A DNA stretch of 64,000 bases from Bacteroidales bacterium (lineage in GTDB: Bacteria > Bacteroidota > Bacteroidia > Bacteroidales > P3): positions 43,463 through 107,462 of the forward strand of contig JAQVXZ010000005.1 in assembly GCA_028708845.1 (NCBI GenBank), written 5' to 3'. This document shows, in pieces, positions 44,461 through 53,826 of the stretch. The notes beneath the pieces are model-generated. The model worked only from the letters and a program-made list of their open reading frames with translations, did not search any database and was not told the origin of the DNA. How positions within the stretch are numbered: position 1 is the first letter of the stretch; each line of letters starts with the position of its first letter. Both the position numbers and the translations under genes were made by a program.

Positions 44461-44509
44461 ATTTAAATCTTATCAGAGAGCTGTTTATTTGGCGTTTATT
44501 TGTTTATTT

Positions 44510-44719
44510 TCAACTAAAACAAACAAAACGCCTTGGCGGTAATAATTTAATTACACACAAAAAATAAATTAAAAGTAAATATAAACAAAGAATAGAAGAC
44601 TGGAAAAGTGGAAGGGAACCAATACTTAAATAAGTCAAGATTGAACAAAGAAGAACTATTACTATTAAATGAATAGCATAGAATAAGATGAACAGTGAAT
44701 TAAGATTAAAGTTTCTCAT
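44510..44719 (-). CDS. Possible small hydrophobic membrane protein
   Basis: 69 codons from ATG 44717-44719. The sequence has two strongly hydrophobic stretches (LFILFYAIHLIVIVLLCSIL and SSILCLYLLLIYFLCVIKLL). A well-formed promoter (TTTG-N20-TACATTTG) lies about 27 bp upstream. No homology is recognised. The promoter is a near copy of that of family member 5, so it may simply be the old promoter of member 4 with the frame fortuitously placed in the leader. Confidence 0.35.
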   Translation of the reverse strand: MRNFNLNSLFILFYAIHLIVIVLLCSILTYLSIGSLPLFQSSILCLYLLLIYFLCVIKLLPPRRFVCFS

Positions 44720-44745
44720 AAATTAATGAGGTTTAATTAATTCTG

Positions 44746-44777
44746 CAAATGTAAACAACATTTTCTTTGATGACAAA
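44746..44777 (-). promoter_or_regulatory. Promoter, duplicate of the member 5 promoter
   Basis: On the minus strand: TTTG (44777-44774), 20-bp spacer, TACATTTG (44753-44746). The surrounding bases (TTTGTC, AAAG, then TTTACATTTGCAGAAT) match those at 45804-45837, so the region was duplicated with the genes. Confidence 0.7.
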
Positions 44778-44869
44778 TAAATAACAATTATTTCTAAATT
44801 TAGTTTTGAGAAGAACAGATAGTGCCACGGCAGAATCCTAGATTGTTATTATTTATTTTAAACTCAACT

Positions 44870-45778
44870 CTAATTCTTAATCAACTTCTTCTTAATATAT
44901 CCGTTCTCTGTATTCACTCCAATTACATAAACTCCCTTTGAAAGAGAATTAATATCAATAATCTTTTCTCTTGATTTCACATTAGTTTTATAAACACTTT
45001 GACCAAGTGAATTAAATATTTCTATTGAATTGATAATGTTTTCAGAGCTAATATTTACTTGATTATTTGCTGGGTTAGGATAAAGAGTAATTGAATTATC
45101 TTGCTTTATTATATCGTTAAGCCCAACTAATGGCGTAATACAATCATCGCCTCCATGAGAAAAATCATGATAAAGCAAAACTTCATTATGCTCATAACAA
45201 CGAATTCGACCCCAAATATGAGCAGTAGTTGTGCGAATGTTCATATCAAACAGTAAACCTTCAAAGTTTCCTATTCCTTCAATCCACTTGGCAACAACAT
45301 CATTAAAACCAAAAATTGCTATTTTAAATACCCTTCTTTGAATACCTTCATAATTAATTGTATCTATAGATATAACCTCATATATATAAGGATAAGCGTC
45401 AGGAGAAGTAAAAGTGTCTCCAAGAGATAGAGAGAAATCATATAACAAAACGCTCTCGAAAGTATCTCTCTTATAAAAAACCTGCTTTTCTGCATTCTCC
45501 CTTAGTCCTCCAATATAATGAGGTATTGCAGTATTGGGATTATTACTAGATAAAAGATAGAGTTTCTTATAGGATGCAAACTCAATTATAGTATCTTCAT
45601 CGCTAAGAGAATATTTAGAAAAATGATAGTCATCTTCTCCATAATATCCCCTATCCTCTGTCCAAATCTGATTGCCAGGTTTAACTATTGGAATATAAGA
45701 ATACTCCTGTGCTTGTGTTGAGATGCAAAATAGGGTAAAGAAAACCCCTAAAACTAATTTACTAATATGTGTTTTCAT
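44870..45778 (-). CDS. T9SS-secreted protein, tandem family member 5
   Basis: 302 residues from ATG 45776-45778, selected to match MKTHISKLVLGVFFTLF with the other members; a longer frame would extend back past the promoter. Mature start EYSYIPIVKPGNQIWTEDRG; YSLSDEDTIIEFASYKKLYL; KQVFYKRDTFESV; FSLSLGDTFTSPD; WIEGIGNFEGLLFDMNIR. The C-terminal type IX sorting domain reads TLYPNPANNQVNISSEN then SVYKTNVKSREKIIDINSLS. It is separated from the other four by 600 bp that holds a gene fossil and a duplicated promoter, and is first in the transcription direction. Confidence 0.88.
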   Translation of the reverse strand: MKTHISKLVLGVFFTLFCISTQAQEYSYIPIVKPGNQIWTEDRGYYGEDDYHFSKYSLSDEDTIIEFASYKKLYLLSSNNPNTAIPHYIGGLRENAEKQVFYKRDTFESVLLYDFSLSLGDTFTSPDAYPYIYEVISIDTINYEGIQRRVFKIAIFGFNDVVAKWIEGIGNFEGLLFDMNIRTTTAHIWGRIRCYEHNEVLLYHDFSHGGDDCITPLVGLNDIIKQDNSITLYPNPANNQVNISSENIINSIEIFNSLGQSVYKTNVKSREKIIDINSLSKGVYVIGVNTENGYIKKKLIKN

Positions 45779-45804
45779 AGCATTATTTATATTAATGTAT
45801 TCTG

Positions 45805-45835
45805 CAAATGTAAATAATAATTGCTTTAACGACAA
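45805..45835 (-). promoter_or_regulatory. Promoter of T9SS family member 5
   Basis: On the minus strand: TTG (45835-45833), 20-bp spacer, TACATTTG (45812-45805), with the start codon 27 bp further on. Matches the Bacteroidota consensus. Confidence 0.75.
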
Positions 45836-45910
45836 GAAATATATCGATTATTTGCAATCCTAAATTAAATTTAGTTTAATTAAAAACTTATCAACTCTAA
45901 TACCCAAAAT

Positions 45911-46004
45911 TGAAACGAAGAATTAGTAAGATGAAACGAAGGAATAATAAAATGAAACGAAGATCTATTTTCTTGAAACGAAGAATAAAATTACTGAAAC
46001 GAAG
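45911..46004. repeat. Five-unit 21-bp GAAACGAAG array
   Basis: TGAAACGAAG begins at 45911, 45932, 45953, 45974 and 45995, a period of exactly 21 bp, with variable AT-rich bases between cores. It lies between metK and T9SS member 5. A 23-bp palindromic array follows directly. Confidence 0.92.
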
Positions 46005-46016
46005 ATTCAATAGTCA

Positions 46017-46075
46017 AATGATGTACATCATTTGGGTCGAATGATGTACATCTTTCGGGGTAAATGATGTGCATC
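46017..46075. repeat. Three-unit 23-bp palindromic array
   Basis: AATGATGTACATC begins at 46017 and 46040, and AATGATGTGCATC at 46063: a 23-bp period. The first unit is the perfect palindrome AATGATGTACATCATT. It directly follows the 21-bp array, the same arrangement as at 60963-61122. Confidence 0.9.
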
Positions 46076-46201
46076 TTTTGAAATGAAGTTGAAATTTGGG
46101 AATTCTAGTTTTTTTCGGAGGGTTTCTATATATAAATAGTCCCTAATTAGAATGAAGTGATTTACTTATGCAAATATACGAAAAAAATCTGATATAAAAG
46201 A

Positions 46202-46232
46202 AAAGGAGCATAGTTTTTATTTATGCTCCTTT
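46202..46232 (-). terminator. Intrinsic terminator after metK
   Basis: AAAGGAGCATA (46202-46212) pairs perfectly with TATGCTCCTTT (46222-46232) around a 9-base loop, with a T-rich tail on the minus strand. It lies 33 bp past the metK stop. Confidence 0.85.
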
Positions 46233-46264
46233 GGTATTAGAAAAATACAATTACGGGATTGAAA

Positions 46265-47536
46265 TTATAGATTGAATTCTTTCTTAATCTTTTCTACGTA
46301 ATCTAGTTTTTCCCATTTGTAAAATTCAACTTCTTTGCTTGTTTCAACTCCATTTTCAAAGACTTTAACGGTATCAATATAAGGAGTTCTTCCGAAATGT
46401 CCGTAAGAAGCAGTTGGTAAGAAGATAGGGTTTTTTAGTCCAAAGCGTTGTACGATAGAATATGGACGAAGGTCAAAGATTTTATTAATTTTCTCTGCTA
46501 TCATTCCGTCTCTCATAATTTTTCCGCTCACATCTTTAACCTTTGCTGTTCCATTTGTGTTTACATATAATCCAACTGGCTCAGCTACTCCAATTGCATA
46601 AGCTACCTGAACAAGAACTTCTGTGCAAAGTCCTGCTGCTACCATGTTTTTTGCAATATGACGTACTGCGTATGCTGCACTTCTATCAACTTTTGAAGAG
46701 TCTTTTCCTGAGAATGCTCCTCCGCCATGTGCTCCTCTTCCACCGTAGGTATCAACAATAATCTTCCTTCCTGTTAGACCTGTGTCGCCATGTGGTCCTC
46801 CAATAACAAATTTTCCTGTTGGGTTAACGTGAAGTATGTAATCGTTTTTGAAAAGATCTTTTACGTCTTGACGTTGTTGGATTGCAATAACTCGAGGTAT
46901 AAGTATTTCTTTTACGTCTTTGTAAATTTGAGCTAGCATTTTCTTTTCTTCATCAAAATCATCGTGCTGTGTTGAAAGAACAATTGTATTGATTGAAATT
47001 GGTTTGTTATTGCTGTCGTACTCGATTGTTACTTGTGATTTGCTATCTGGACGAAGGTATTGCATTTGCTTTCCTTCTCTTCTGATTTTTGCAAGCTCAG
47101 ACATTAGTTGGTGAGAAAGAATTAGGGATAAAGGCATATAGTCTTCGGTTTCGCTACATGCATAACCGAACATCATGCCTTGATCTCCTGCTCCTTGATC
47201 TTCTGGGTTTCCTCTTTCTACGCCTTGGTTTATATCTCCTGATTGTTCGTGGATTGTTGAGATAACTCCACAGGAATTACCCTCAAACATATACTCTCCT
47301 TTGGTATAGCCAATGTTGCGAATAACTTTTCTTGCTGTTTCCTGAACATCAATATATCCTTTACACTTAACTTCACCACTAAGCACAACAAGTCCTGTTG
47401 TACATAAGGTTTCGCAAGCAACTTTTGAATTGGGGTCGTGACGCAAGAATTCATCTAATAAGGCGTCTGAAATTTGATCCGATACTTTGTCGGGATGTCC
47501 TTCTGAAACGGATTCAGAGGTAAAAAAATATGCCAT
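46265..47536 (-). CDS. metK: S-adenosylmethionine synthase (MetK)
   Basis: 423 residues. MetK forms S-adenosylmethionine from methionine and ATP. Diagnostic motifs are [20 protein letters not shown] near residue 5, [12 protein letters not shown] near residue 116, and the P-loop-like [20 protein letters not shown] near residue 245, followed by [19 protein letters not shown]. It supplies the methyl donor for TrmB and for the island methyltransferase. It is flanked by its own promoter and terminator, so it is a single-gene unit. Confidence 0.97.
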   Translation of the reverse strand: MAYFFTSESVSEGHPDKVSDQISDALLDEFLRHDPNSKVACETLCTTGLVVLSGEVKCKGYIDVQETARKVIRNIGYTKGEYMFEGNSCGVISTIHEQSGDINQGVERGNPEDQGAGDQGMMFGYACSETEDYMPLSLILSHQLMSELAKIRREGKQMQYLRPDSKSQVTIEYDSNNKPISINTIVLSTQHDDFDEEKKMLAQIYKDVKEILIPRVIAIQQRQDVKDLFKNDYILHVNPTGKFVIGGPHGDTGLTGRKIIVDTYGGRGAHGGGAFSGKDSSKVDRSAAYAVRHIAKNMVAAGLCTEVLVQVAYAIGVAEPVGLYVNTNGTAKVKDVSGKIMRDGMIAEKINKIFDLRPYSIVQRFGLKNPIFLPTASYGHFGRTPYIDTVKVFENGVETSKEVEFYKWEKLDYVEKIKKEFNL

Positions 47537-47658
47537 CTTGTTTTGTTTTATTATTATTAAATCAACAAAATGGAAAAAATAGAATTGATATTATCAAAAA
47601 TGGTTTAGCATTTTTTTTTGTGGTTGCAATCAATTCAAATCTTTCCACATTTATTATG

Positions 47659-47691
47659 CAAAAGTAATCTTATTATCAACAATAGCAAAAA
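47659..47691 (-). promoter_or_regulatory. metK promoter
   Basis: On the minus strand: TTTTTG ending at 47686, a 19-bp spacer, then TACTTTTG (47666-47659). This leaves a leader of about 120 bases before the metK start at 47536. I see no recognisable SAM riboswitch in that leader. Confidence 0.7.
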
Positions 47692-47783
47692 TAATCGCGT
47701 TTTATTTTTGCTATCATTGATAAAACTAAGTTATATACTCAAACTTTTTGGTTTAAATATGCTTAGATCTTATTGATTTCTTT

Positions 47784-48527
47784 TTATTTCTTTCCTTGGT
47801 TTGCAACTGCTTCCATTAGTTTCTTAATGGTTTCAGCATCTCCAATGAACTCGTCTTTCACTAGTTCTAATTTCTCATTTAAATAAAATACATAAGGAAT
47901 TCCTGTTGGGATATTAAACGCAATTATCTCATCATCACTCATTCCTTTCAATGTCTTAACAATTCCTCTTAGTGAGTTTCCATGTGCAACAACTATAACT
48001 TCATCATGAGTTTCAAAAGCTTTTAAGATATTGTTTTGGAAATAAGGCATTAAACGATCGATGCAGTCTTGAAGTGATTCAGTTAAAGGAAGGTCTTTTT
48101 TGTCAATGCCTTTATATCTTGGATCAAAAGAAGGTGCACGTTCATCGTTTTCATCAAGAATAGGTGATTGAACATCAAACCCTCTTCTCCAAAGCAAAAC
48201 TTGCTCTTCGCCGTATTTATCAACAGTTTCTTTTTTATTTAAACCTTGTAATGCTCCGTAGTGTTTTTCGTTTAATCTCCATGATTTTTCAACTGGTAGA
48301 TAGTCCATATCCATTGAATCAAGGATGTTATTTAAGGTCTTTATAGCTCTTTTCAAATAGGAAGTAAAGCATATTTCAGGTGCAAAACCATTTTCTTTAA
48401 GTGTTTTACCTGCTTCATAAGCCTCTTGTACTCCTTTTTTTGACAAACCAACGTCTGTCCAACCTGTAAATAGGTTTGCTTTGTTCCACTCACTTTCTCC
48501 GTGACGTACTAATATAAGTTTTTTCAT
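47784..48527 (-). CDS. gpmA: 2,3-bisphosphoglycerate-dependent phosphoglycerate mutase
   Basis: 247 residues of the dPGM family, interconverting 3- and 2-phosphoglycerate in glycolysis. The phosphohistidine motif LVRHGESEWNKANLFTGWTD is at the N-terminus (His at about residue 9). The second signature ESLQDCIDRLMPYF and the catalytic VIVVAHGNSLRGIVKTLKG (second histidine near residue 183) follow. Its start codon overlaps the lgt stop by 4 bp (ATGA), so it is translationally coupled to lgt. Confidence 0.96.
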   Translation of the reverse strand: MKKLILVRHGESEWNKANLFTGWTDVGLSKKGVQEAYEAGKTLKENGFAPEICFTSYLKRAIKTLNNILDSMDMDYLPVEKSWRLNEKHYGALQGLNKKETVDKYGEEQVLLWRRGFDVQSPILDENDERAPSFDPRYKGIDKKDLPLTESLQDCIDRLMPYFQNNILKAFETHDEVIVVAHGNSLRGIVKTLKGMSDDEIIAFNIPTGIPYVFYLNEKLELVKDEFIGDAETIKKLMEAVANQGKK

Positions 48528-49399
48528 TTCTTTTTCTTCTCTTCTTTTTGAACCAATTTAGATAAATTTAGTTTACCTCCTAATTGGTATCTGGTTGATA
48601 AAAATAATATAATAATTCCTGCAACTATAAATGGAACGCTTAACCATTGTCCCATATTTAATGTCATTGAATCTTCCCAAGCCTCTTGACTTATCTTTAT
48701 AAATTCTATAAGGAAACGAGCTACAAACAATACTATTAAGAATATACCAAAAATAAATCCTTGGCGTGGTGGTGTTTTCTTCTTCATAAAATATAAATAA
48801 AGAAAAGTTCCTAATGCAATGTAAGATAGAGCCTCATAAATTTGAGTTGGGTGCATTGGCATTGATTGACCATCTCTTACAAATATAAATCCCCAAGGCA
48901 AACTAGTTGCAACACCATATATTTCCGAATTCATTAGGTTACCAATTCTAACTGCTGCACCTGCAAATCCAATAATAATAACCAATCTATCAATTACCCA
49001 TAAATAAGGTAGCTTTGTATTTCTGCAAAAGAAAAAAGTTGCAATAAGTAGTCCTATTGCTCCACCGTGAGATGCTAAACCTTGATAACCAATAAACTTC
49101 CAACCATCTGCCGTATTCTTTATTGGTAGAAGCATTTCAACTGGGTTATTTATATAATATGAAAACTCATAGAAAAGACAATGCCCTAATCTTAGTCCGG
49201 CTAATAGACCAACAAACATATAGATGGTCATCTTATCTAAAAAATAAACTGGCACATTTTCTTTTGCAAACATCTTCTTTAAGAGTAAGTAAGCAATTAT
49301 AAAAGCGAAAGCAAATAAGACACCATACCAACGAACTGATAGACTTCCGACACTAAAGATTATAGGGGATACATCCCAAGTTATACTTAGTAAATTCAT
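48524..49399 (-). CDS. lgt: Prolipoprotein diacylglyceryl transferase (Lgt)
   Basis: 291 residues, an inner-membrane enzyme with about seven transmembrane helices. It attaches diacylglycerol from phosphatidylglycerol to the lipobox cysteine of prolipoproteins such as GldH and the LruC-type proteins in this window. The signature YQGLASHGGAIGLLIATF near residue 107 contains the essential His. GAAVRIGNLMNSEIYG near residue 150 and HPTQIYEALSYI near residue 190 are typical. The basic C-terminus lies in the cytoplasm. Confidence 0.95.
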   Translation of the reverse strand: MNLLSITWDVSPIIFSVGSLSVRWYGVLFAFAFIIAYLLLKKMFAKENVPVYFLDKMTIYMFVGLLAGLRLGHCLFYEFSYYINNPVEMLLPIKNTADGWKFIGYQGLASHGGAIGLLIATFFFCRNTKLPYLWVIDRLVIIIGFAGAAVRIGNLMNSEIYGVATSLPWGFIFVRDGQSMPMHPTQIYEALSYIALGTFLYLYFMKKKTPPRQGFIFGIFLIVLFVARFLIEFIKISQEAWEDSMTLNMGQWLSVPFIVAGIIILFLSTRYQLGGKLNLSKLVQKEEKKKK

Positions 49400-49435
49400 A
49401 CTTAAAATTATTTGTTTTAATATTTTTTCTTTGTA

Positions 49436-50563
49436 TTATTTTGCAAAGATAGTGAAAATAACCTTTTGCATCTGATTTTTCCACGATAGATTTGGTTCGA
49501 TGGTTTTTCTTATATCTAATGGGTTAAGGTTATGAGAAAAATAGAAATCAACAATTGATTTAATACTTATTGGATCTTCATCAGCTTTAGCTTTAATTAT
49601 GTATGGCATTGCTTCAAAGTCATCATCAATTTCAGAATAAATGAAACCTAAACCCCTTGCAGCATATTCTCTATTCTTAAGAGTCTTAATCTTAGTTATA
49701 TTACTCCTATGCCTACCAAGACTTCCAATTCCAAAATCTGCTTTTTCAAAAACCCTATCTAAATCATCACCTGATAAAGGACCATAAAAAGTTATATAAT
49801 CATTTAATCCTAACTTTTCAACCTGTTGTTTCAATGCAAACCCAGAAGCTCTTTCGGGTTTCCCAACAATATTTAAATGAACCTTTTGCTGATCGTTAGT
49901 GTTAACATATTCGGCTAATCCACTAATTGCCCTATCAACTCCATGCCAATAATGTAATTCTGCTACAACTAATAATTGCAAAATACTTGGTTTTTCTCTA
50001 TAAGTTTTTTTCAAAGGCAGAGAATCAAAATCCACTCCATTAGAAATCTTAATAGTCCTCTGATTAAATATCATATCATAATCAGAAAAGGTAATAATTG
50101 CATCAAGATTCTTGGCTTGAGAATAACGGAATAGCTTATTAATATAGAATCTAATCTTATTAGGAAGTGGCAATTCCTTGCCTTCATGGTCATAAGGGAA
50201 AGTAGGTATCTCCATTACCACCTTAACTCCTTTCTTTCTTAGCTTCTTAGCAAAACTAATTATAAAAGGTTCAGCGTTTATCAAACTCCTCATATATACC
50301 AATGAAATATTATTATCAATAATATAGTGGTATAAACTATTATACTCAAATCTCTTTTCAATCTTAGCTTTAATCCCTGTGCCGAAATTCTTTTGAACCT
50401 TATCACCTACCCATCTAACCTGATTCCCAAATTCATCCCAACCCAAATAACAAAGCTCCGTCTCAACCCCACAATCATTCAAAGCCTTTACTTGATATCT
50501 AATCTTCTTAGTAATCCCACTATATTCAGCCAAAGCATGAAAAACTATAAATATTGCTTTCAT
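49436..50563 (-). CDS. Glycosyltransferase, GT4-like
   Basis: 375 residues with a GT-B-type architecture. The N-terminal part opens KAIFIVFHALAEYSGITKKI (sugar acceptor side). The C-terminal donor half carries VVAELHYWHGVDRAISGLAE near residue 207 and VEKLGLNDYITFYGPLSGDDLDRVFEKADFGIGSLG near residue 250. No donor sugar can be read from the sequence. It is the last gene of the leftward polysaccharide locus, 36 bp before lgt. Confidence 0.82.
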   Translation of the reverse strand: MKAIFIVFHALAEYSGITKKIRYQVKALNDCGVETELCYLGWDEFGNQVRWVGDKVQKNFGTGIKAKIEKRFEYNSLYHYIIDNNISLVYMRSLINAEPFIISFAKKLRKKGVKVVMEIPTFPYDHEGKELPLPNKIRFYINKLFRYSQAKNLDAIITFSDYDMIFNQRTIKISNGVDFDSLPLKKTYREKPSILQLLVVAELHYWHGVDRAISGLAEYVNTNDQQKVHLNIVGKPERASGFALKQQVEKLGLNDYITFYGPLSGDDLDRVFEKADFGIGSLGRHRSNITKIKTLKNREYAARGLGFIYSEIDDDFEAMPYIIKAKADEDPISIKSIVDFYFSHNLNPLDIRKTIEPNLSWKNQMQKVIFTIFAK

Positions 50564-50578
50564 AAGTATCTATCTAAA

Positions 50579-51646
50579 TTATGTAATACGTTTTCCTATA
50601 TATGGAATATTTCTAATAACTTTAACAGTCAAATAACTTAATAAAAACACTAAAAATGTTATAGAAATAATAGATATAACTGTGTTATTAATAATTAAAT
50701 GTAATTTTAATTTGAATAGAATAGAAAGATAAAACACATGAATTAAATAAATGCCAAAAGATACATTAGAAATTTCATTAATTAGCTTGATAAAACTGTT
50801 TTTAAATAATTTAAATCCAAAAATTTCTTTTACTAGAATAAATAAAGCTGATGCAACCAACATTGTATTAATATTTAAATTATCATATACTCCTATAACT
50901 GTGTTATTAGCATTGATAGATAAAAAACTCATTGATAAAACACTAATTATCATTGATAAAACTGCAAGAAAAAACAATGAATATTTGAGTTTTTTTTCAA
51001 TTTGGTAGTTAACAAAATAAAAACCTGCTATAAAATAACCTACAAACCCCAAAAATAAATTCAAATTCATTTTTTTCGTGATCACAGTTGTAAATTCAAA
51101 TAATTCAAGCTTTTGAATTAAAGGTAAAACTCCTACAGTTATTATACTTATAAGAATAAAGTACTCACAAATTAATTTATTAGAAACTATTAATTTTAAT
51201 ATTGGAACAGTGACATATAGACCAATTATCATGTAAAGAAACCATAAATGAAAATGACCGATAAAAAATGATTCTAATAGATTTGGTAATATAACCCTAA
51301 TATCTTCATGAAGGACAACATTAATGTTACTTAATAGAGAATAAAACAATGACCAAAAGATAAATACAATTAATATCCTAAAAATATATTTTTTAAAAAT
51401 AATCTCTATTGATATATCTTTCTTAGGATTTAGAAAAAGTGCTCCACTCACCATTACAAAAATGGGAACTGCACAAGAGGTAAGACTGTAAAATATATTA
51501 ATAATTTCCCAATCAATAGATTTAAATTCGACATCTCCTAAAGAAAAACCTGCAACATGTATAATAATTACAAAAAAAGTTGCAATGACTCTTAGTACAT
51601 CAAGATAAAAAATCCTACCTTTTGATATAATTGTGTCCTTAATCAT
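50579..51646 (-). CDS. Membrane acyltransferase family 3 (OafA-like)
   Basis: 355 residues with about ten transmembrane helices. The start GRIFYLDVLRVIATFFVIIIHVAG carries the family's R-x(10)-H-type pattern near residues 10-30, the presumed catalytic His. Family 3 acyltransferases O-acetylate O-antigen or other surface sugars at the inner membrane. It sits between a GT4 and a GT2 gene in the polysaccharide locus, supporting decoration of that polymer. It is unrelated to the MBOAT system at 31432-36910. Confidence 0.88.
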   Translation of the reverse strand: MIKDTIISKGRIFYLDVLRVIATFFVIIIHVAGFSLGDVEFKSIDWEIINIFYSLTSCAVPIFVMVSGALFLNPKKDISIEIIFKKYIFRILIVFIFWSLFYSLLSNINVVLHEDIRVILPNLLESFFIGHFHLWFLYMIIGLYVTVPILKLIVSNKLICEYFILISIITVGVLPLIQKLELFEFTTVITKKMNLNLFLGFVGYFIAGFYFVNYQIEKKLKYSLFFLAVLSMIISVLSMSFLSINANNTVIGVYDNLNINTMLVASALFILVKEIFGFKLFKNSFIKLINEISNVSFGIYLIHVFYLSILFKLKLHLIINNTVISIISITFLVFLLSYLTVKVIRNIPYIGKRIT

Positions 51647-51707
51647 ATTATTAATTCTTGTATATCATTTATTTATGTTGGTAAATTCTCATTTTGGTAA
51701 ATAGATC

Positions 51708-52646
51708 TCAAAGGGCACTTCTATATCCTGAGAAAACAGAATAATTCCCTTGGAAAAAAAAATACGCGACTCTGAAAAATCTTAAAAAAGGAGGTTTATT
51801 AATTATCTCTATTCTTTTCTTTATCATATCTAATTTATATTCCGACTCTTGAATTCTATCTCTAAAGTTAAATAAAGATTCAATTGGAGAATCTAAATAT
51901 ATTACAAATTTATTTTTCACACTGTTTAACATACTTGTTTGATACTCGAGTGTTGGTATTGCACTTGAAAAAAAATTAGATTTTAAATAATCAAATCCTT
52001 TAGTCTTTTTTGACACATTTAAACTACCTTCAATTGTAGCATTTGATTGATGTCTTCTATAGAATGCTAATGATTCACAACAAACAAATTTAACTTTTAG
52101 ATAATTAGCCAAATAATGTATCCAAATATCGTAATTAATAAATTTAGGGAGAGGTAAACATATATCAAGAAACTTTTTTGACATTGCTGTAGCCATACCT
52201 GTTACATAACCTTCAAGAGAGGGATTAAATGATTTAATCCTCTGTATCTTAGTTTGTTTAATTGAATTTAGTTTTTCGTCACAATATTCTAAATCATGAA
52301 TTAAGACATGGCATTTCGAATTGTTTCTAAAATAATTTAAGACAACTTCTATTTTATTCTCTTTCCATACATCATCTTGATCTGAGATAAAAATTATATC
52401 ACCTGTTACATATTTAAACCCATTCTCAAAATTTGAGTTATAACCTTTATCTGGATTCTTTACTTTAATAACTTTAAAAGGTGCATTTTTTATAAAATCA
52501 TCAAGGATAAAATCAGTACTATCATTTGAATTATCATCACTGATTACTAATTCATCTGGAAGTATTGTTTGAGACAAAAAACTGTTTAACTGTTCAATTA
52601 AATATTTTTCCCCATTATATGTAGCTAAAACAATTGAAGTTTTCAT
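51708..52646 (-). CDS. Glycosyltransferase family 2 (rhamnosyltransferase-like)
   Basis: 312 residues, GT-A fold. The N-terminal TSIVLATYNGEKYLIEQLNSF, then LVISDDNSNDSTDFILDDF near residue 35 and the metal-binding FISDQDDVWKENKIEVV near residue 92, are characteristic of GT2 enzymes; the SDQDD form is common in rhamnosyltransferase-like members. The C-terminus has a hydrophobic patch. It precedes the GT4 gene at 52660 by 13 bp on the same strand. Confidence 0.88.
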   Translation of the reverse strand: MKTSIVLATYNGEKYLIEQLNSFLSQTILPDELVISDDNSNDSTDFILDDFIKNAPFKVIKVKNPDKGYNSNFENGFKYVTGDIIFISDQDDVWKENKIEVVLNYFRNNSKCHVLIHDLEYCDEKLNSIKQTKIQRIKSFNPSLEGYVTGMATAMSKKFLDICLPLPKFINYDIWIHYLANYLKVKFVCCESLAFYRRHQSNATIEGSLNVSKKTKGFDYLKSNFFSSAIPTLEYQTSMLNSVKNKFVIYLDSPIESLFNFRDRIQESEYKLDMIKKRIEIINKPPFLRFFRVAYFFFQGNYSVFSGYRSAL

Positions 52647-52659
52647 TATTTAATAACTA

Positions 52660-53805
52660 TTAATTTAAGATTTCGTCAAATAGATTAACCCAATTGTTTG
52701 CAATGTATTCAATTTTAAATCTCTCAACATTTATCCTTGCTTTTCTTCCCATTTCCTTTCTTAATTTATCATTTTCTATCAAAAAAGATATCTTTTCTGC
52801 CATTTCTTTGATATTCCCATTTTCAACCCATAAGCCATCTTCACCATCTTTAATTATATCCTTAGGTCCACTTGGACAAGTAAAAGATACTGCTGGAAGT
52901 CCGCAAGCCATAGCTTCAGTGATTACCATTCCAAACCCTTCAAATCTTGAACTTAAAACGAAGATAGAGCTTTCACAATACTTGTCAATAATATTATCAG
53001 TAGACGGTTCTAAAAAAACATTTTCTTCTAATCCATATCTATCTCTCAATTCAATATAACTCTTCCTCTCTCCTCCTCCATAAATCTTTAAAACCCAATC
53101 AGGATGTTTCTCCTTAACATATTTCCATGACTCAATCAACATATCAAAACCTTTTTGGTAAGTATATCTCCCCACAGCAATAACTTGTTTCGTATTGCAA
53201 TCAGATGTCTTATTAGGGAAAAAGGATAATGGATTATAAATATAAGTTCTATTTTTAATTTCACCCCACCTATCATTATCCTCACTGCTTAGGGTAACAA
53301 ACATAGATAATTTCTTTAATTCTCTAATAAGTTGACTCATCCATAATTTTGAAATCAATCGTTTTAATACATTCTCTTTCCCATTACTCTCCATATTCCT
53401 ATAATGAGTTCTTGAAAAATGTATCTCTCCAATTTTCTTACTTCCATCCTTAATAGAATTTAGAAAATTAATCTCCCTTCTTAATGTTGAAATTGTTATA
53501 TCTGGTCTTATTTCATACAATAATTCTTTTAGCCTTCTTTTATATCTAATTTGTTTAATAAAGTAAGAGAAAGCTCTTTTATATATTGGCAATCTCCAAT
53601 TAGTATCAAAGTTAATATCAAGATTAATTAATTTAATCTTTGGAGAAAGCTTATAATAAGGCTCTTTATCCTTATTATCAGTAAGAATAATATAAATCTT
53701 ATATCCTAAAACATCAGCAAAATAATTCGCCTTTAGAGTTAAAACTCTCTCCATTCCAGAAGGAAAATGAAGAGATGGAATACAATATACAATCTTTCTT
53801 CTCAT
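52660..53805 (-). CDS. Glycosyltransferase family 4
   Basis: 381 residues, GT-B fold. The N-terminal KIVYCIPSLHFPSGMERVLTLKA is the acceptor-side start. The donor half has AVGRYTYQKGFDMLIESW near residue 200, and the conserved ESSIFVLSSRFEGFGMVITEAMACGLPAV (E-x7-E motif) near residue 275. Such enzymes retain anomeric configuration and transfer sugars to a lipid-linked oligosaccharide. Its place in a run of glycosyltransferases supports surface polysaccharide synthesis. Confidence 0.92.
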   Translation of the reverse strand: MRRKIVYCIPSLHFPSGMERVLTLKANYFADVLGYKIYIILTDNKDKEPYYKLSPKIKLINLDINFDTNWRLPIYKRAFSYFIKQIRYKRRLKELLYEIRPDITISTLRREINFLNSIKDGSKKIGEIHFSRTHYRNMESNGKENVLKRLISKLWMSQLIRELKKLSMFVTLSSEDNDRWGEIKNRTYIYNPLSFFPNKTSDCNTKQVIAVGRYTYQKGFDMLIESWKYVKEKHPDWVLKIYGGGERKSYIELRDRYGLEENVFLEPSTDNIIDKYCESSIFVLSSRFEGFGMVITEAMACGLPAVSFTCPSGPKDIIKDGEDGLWVENGNIKEMAEKISFLIENDKLRKEMGRKARINVERFKIEYIANNWVNLFDEILN

Positions 53806-53826
53806 AACTTATTAGATATATCCTTT

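Noticed and set aside
45911..46075. CRISPR array
   Set aside because: Cores are only 10-16 bp with 7-11 bp between them, far below CRISPR repeat and spacer lengths, and no cas genes are present. The same applies to the other 21/23-bp arrays.
47537..47658. SAM riboswitch in the metK leader
   Set aside because: The leader is about 120 bases, AT-rich, and lacks a recognisable SAM-I, SAM-II or SAM-IV core or a terminator hairpin.
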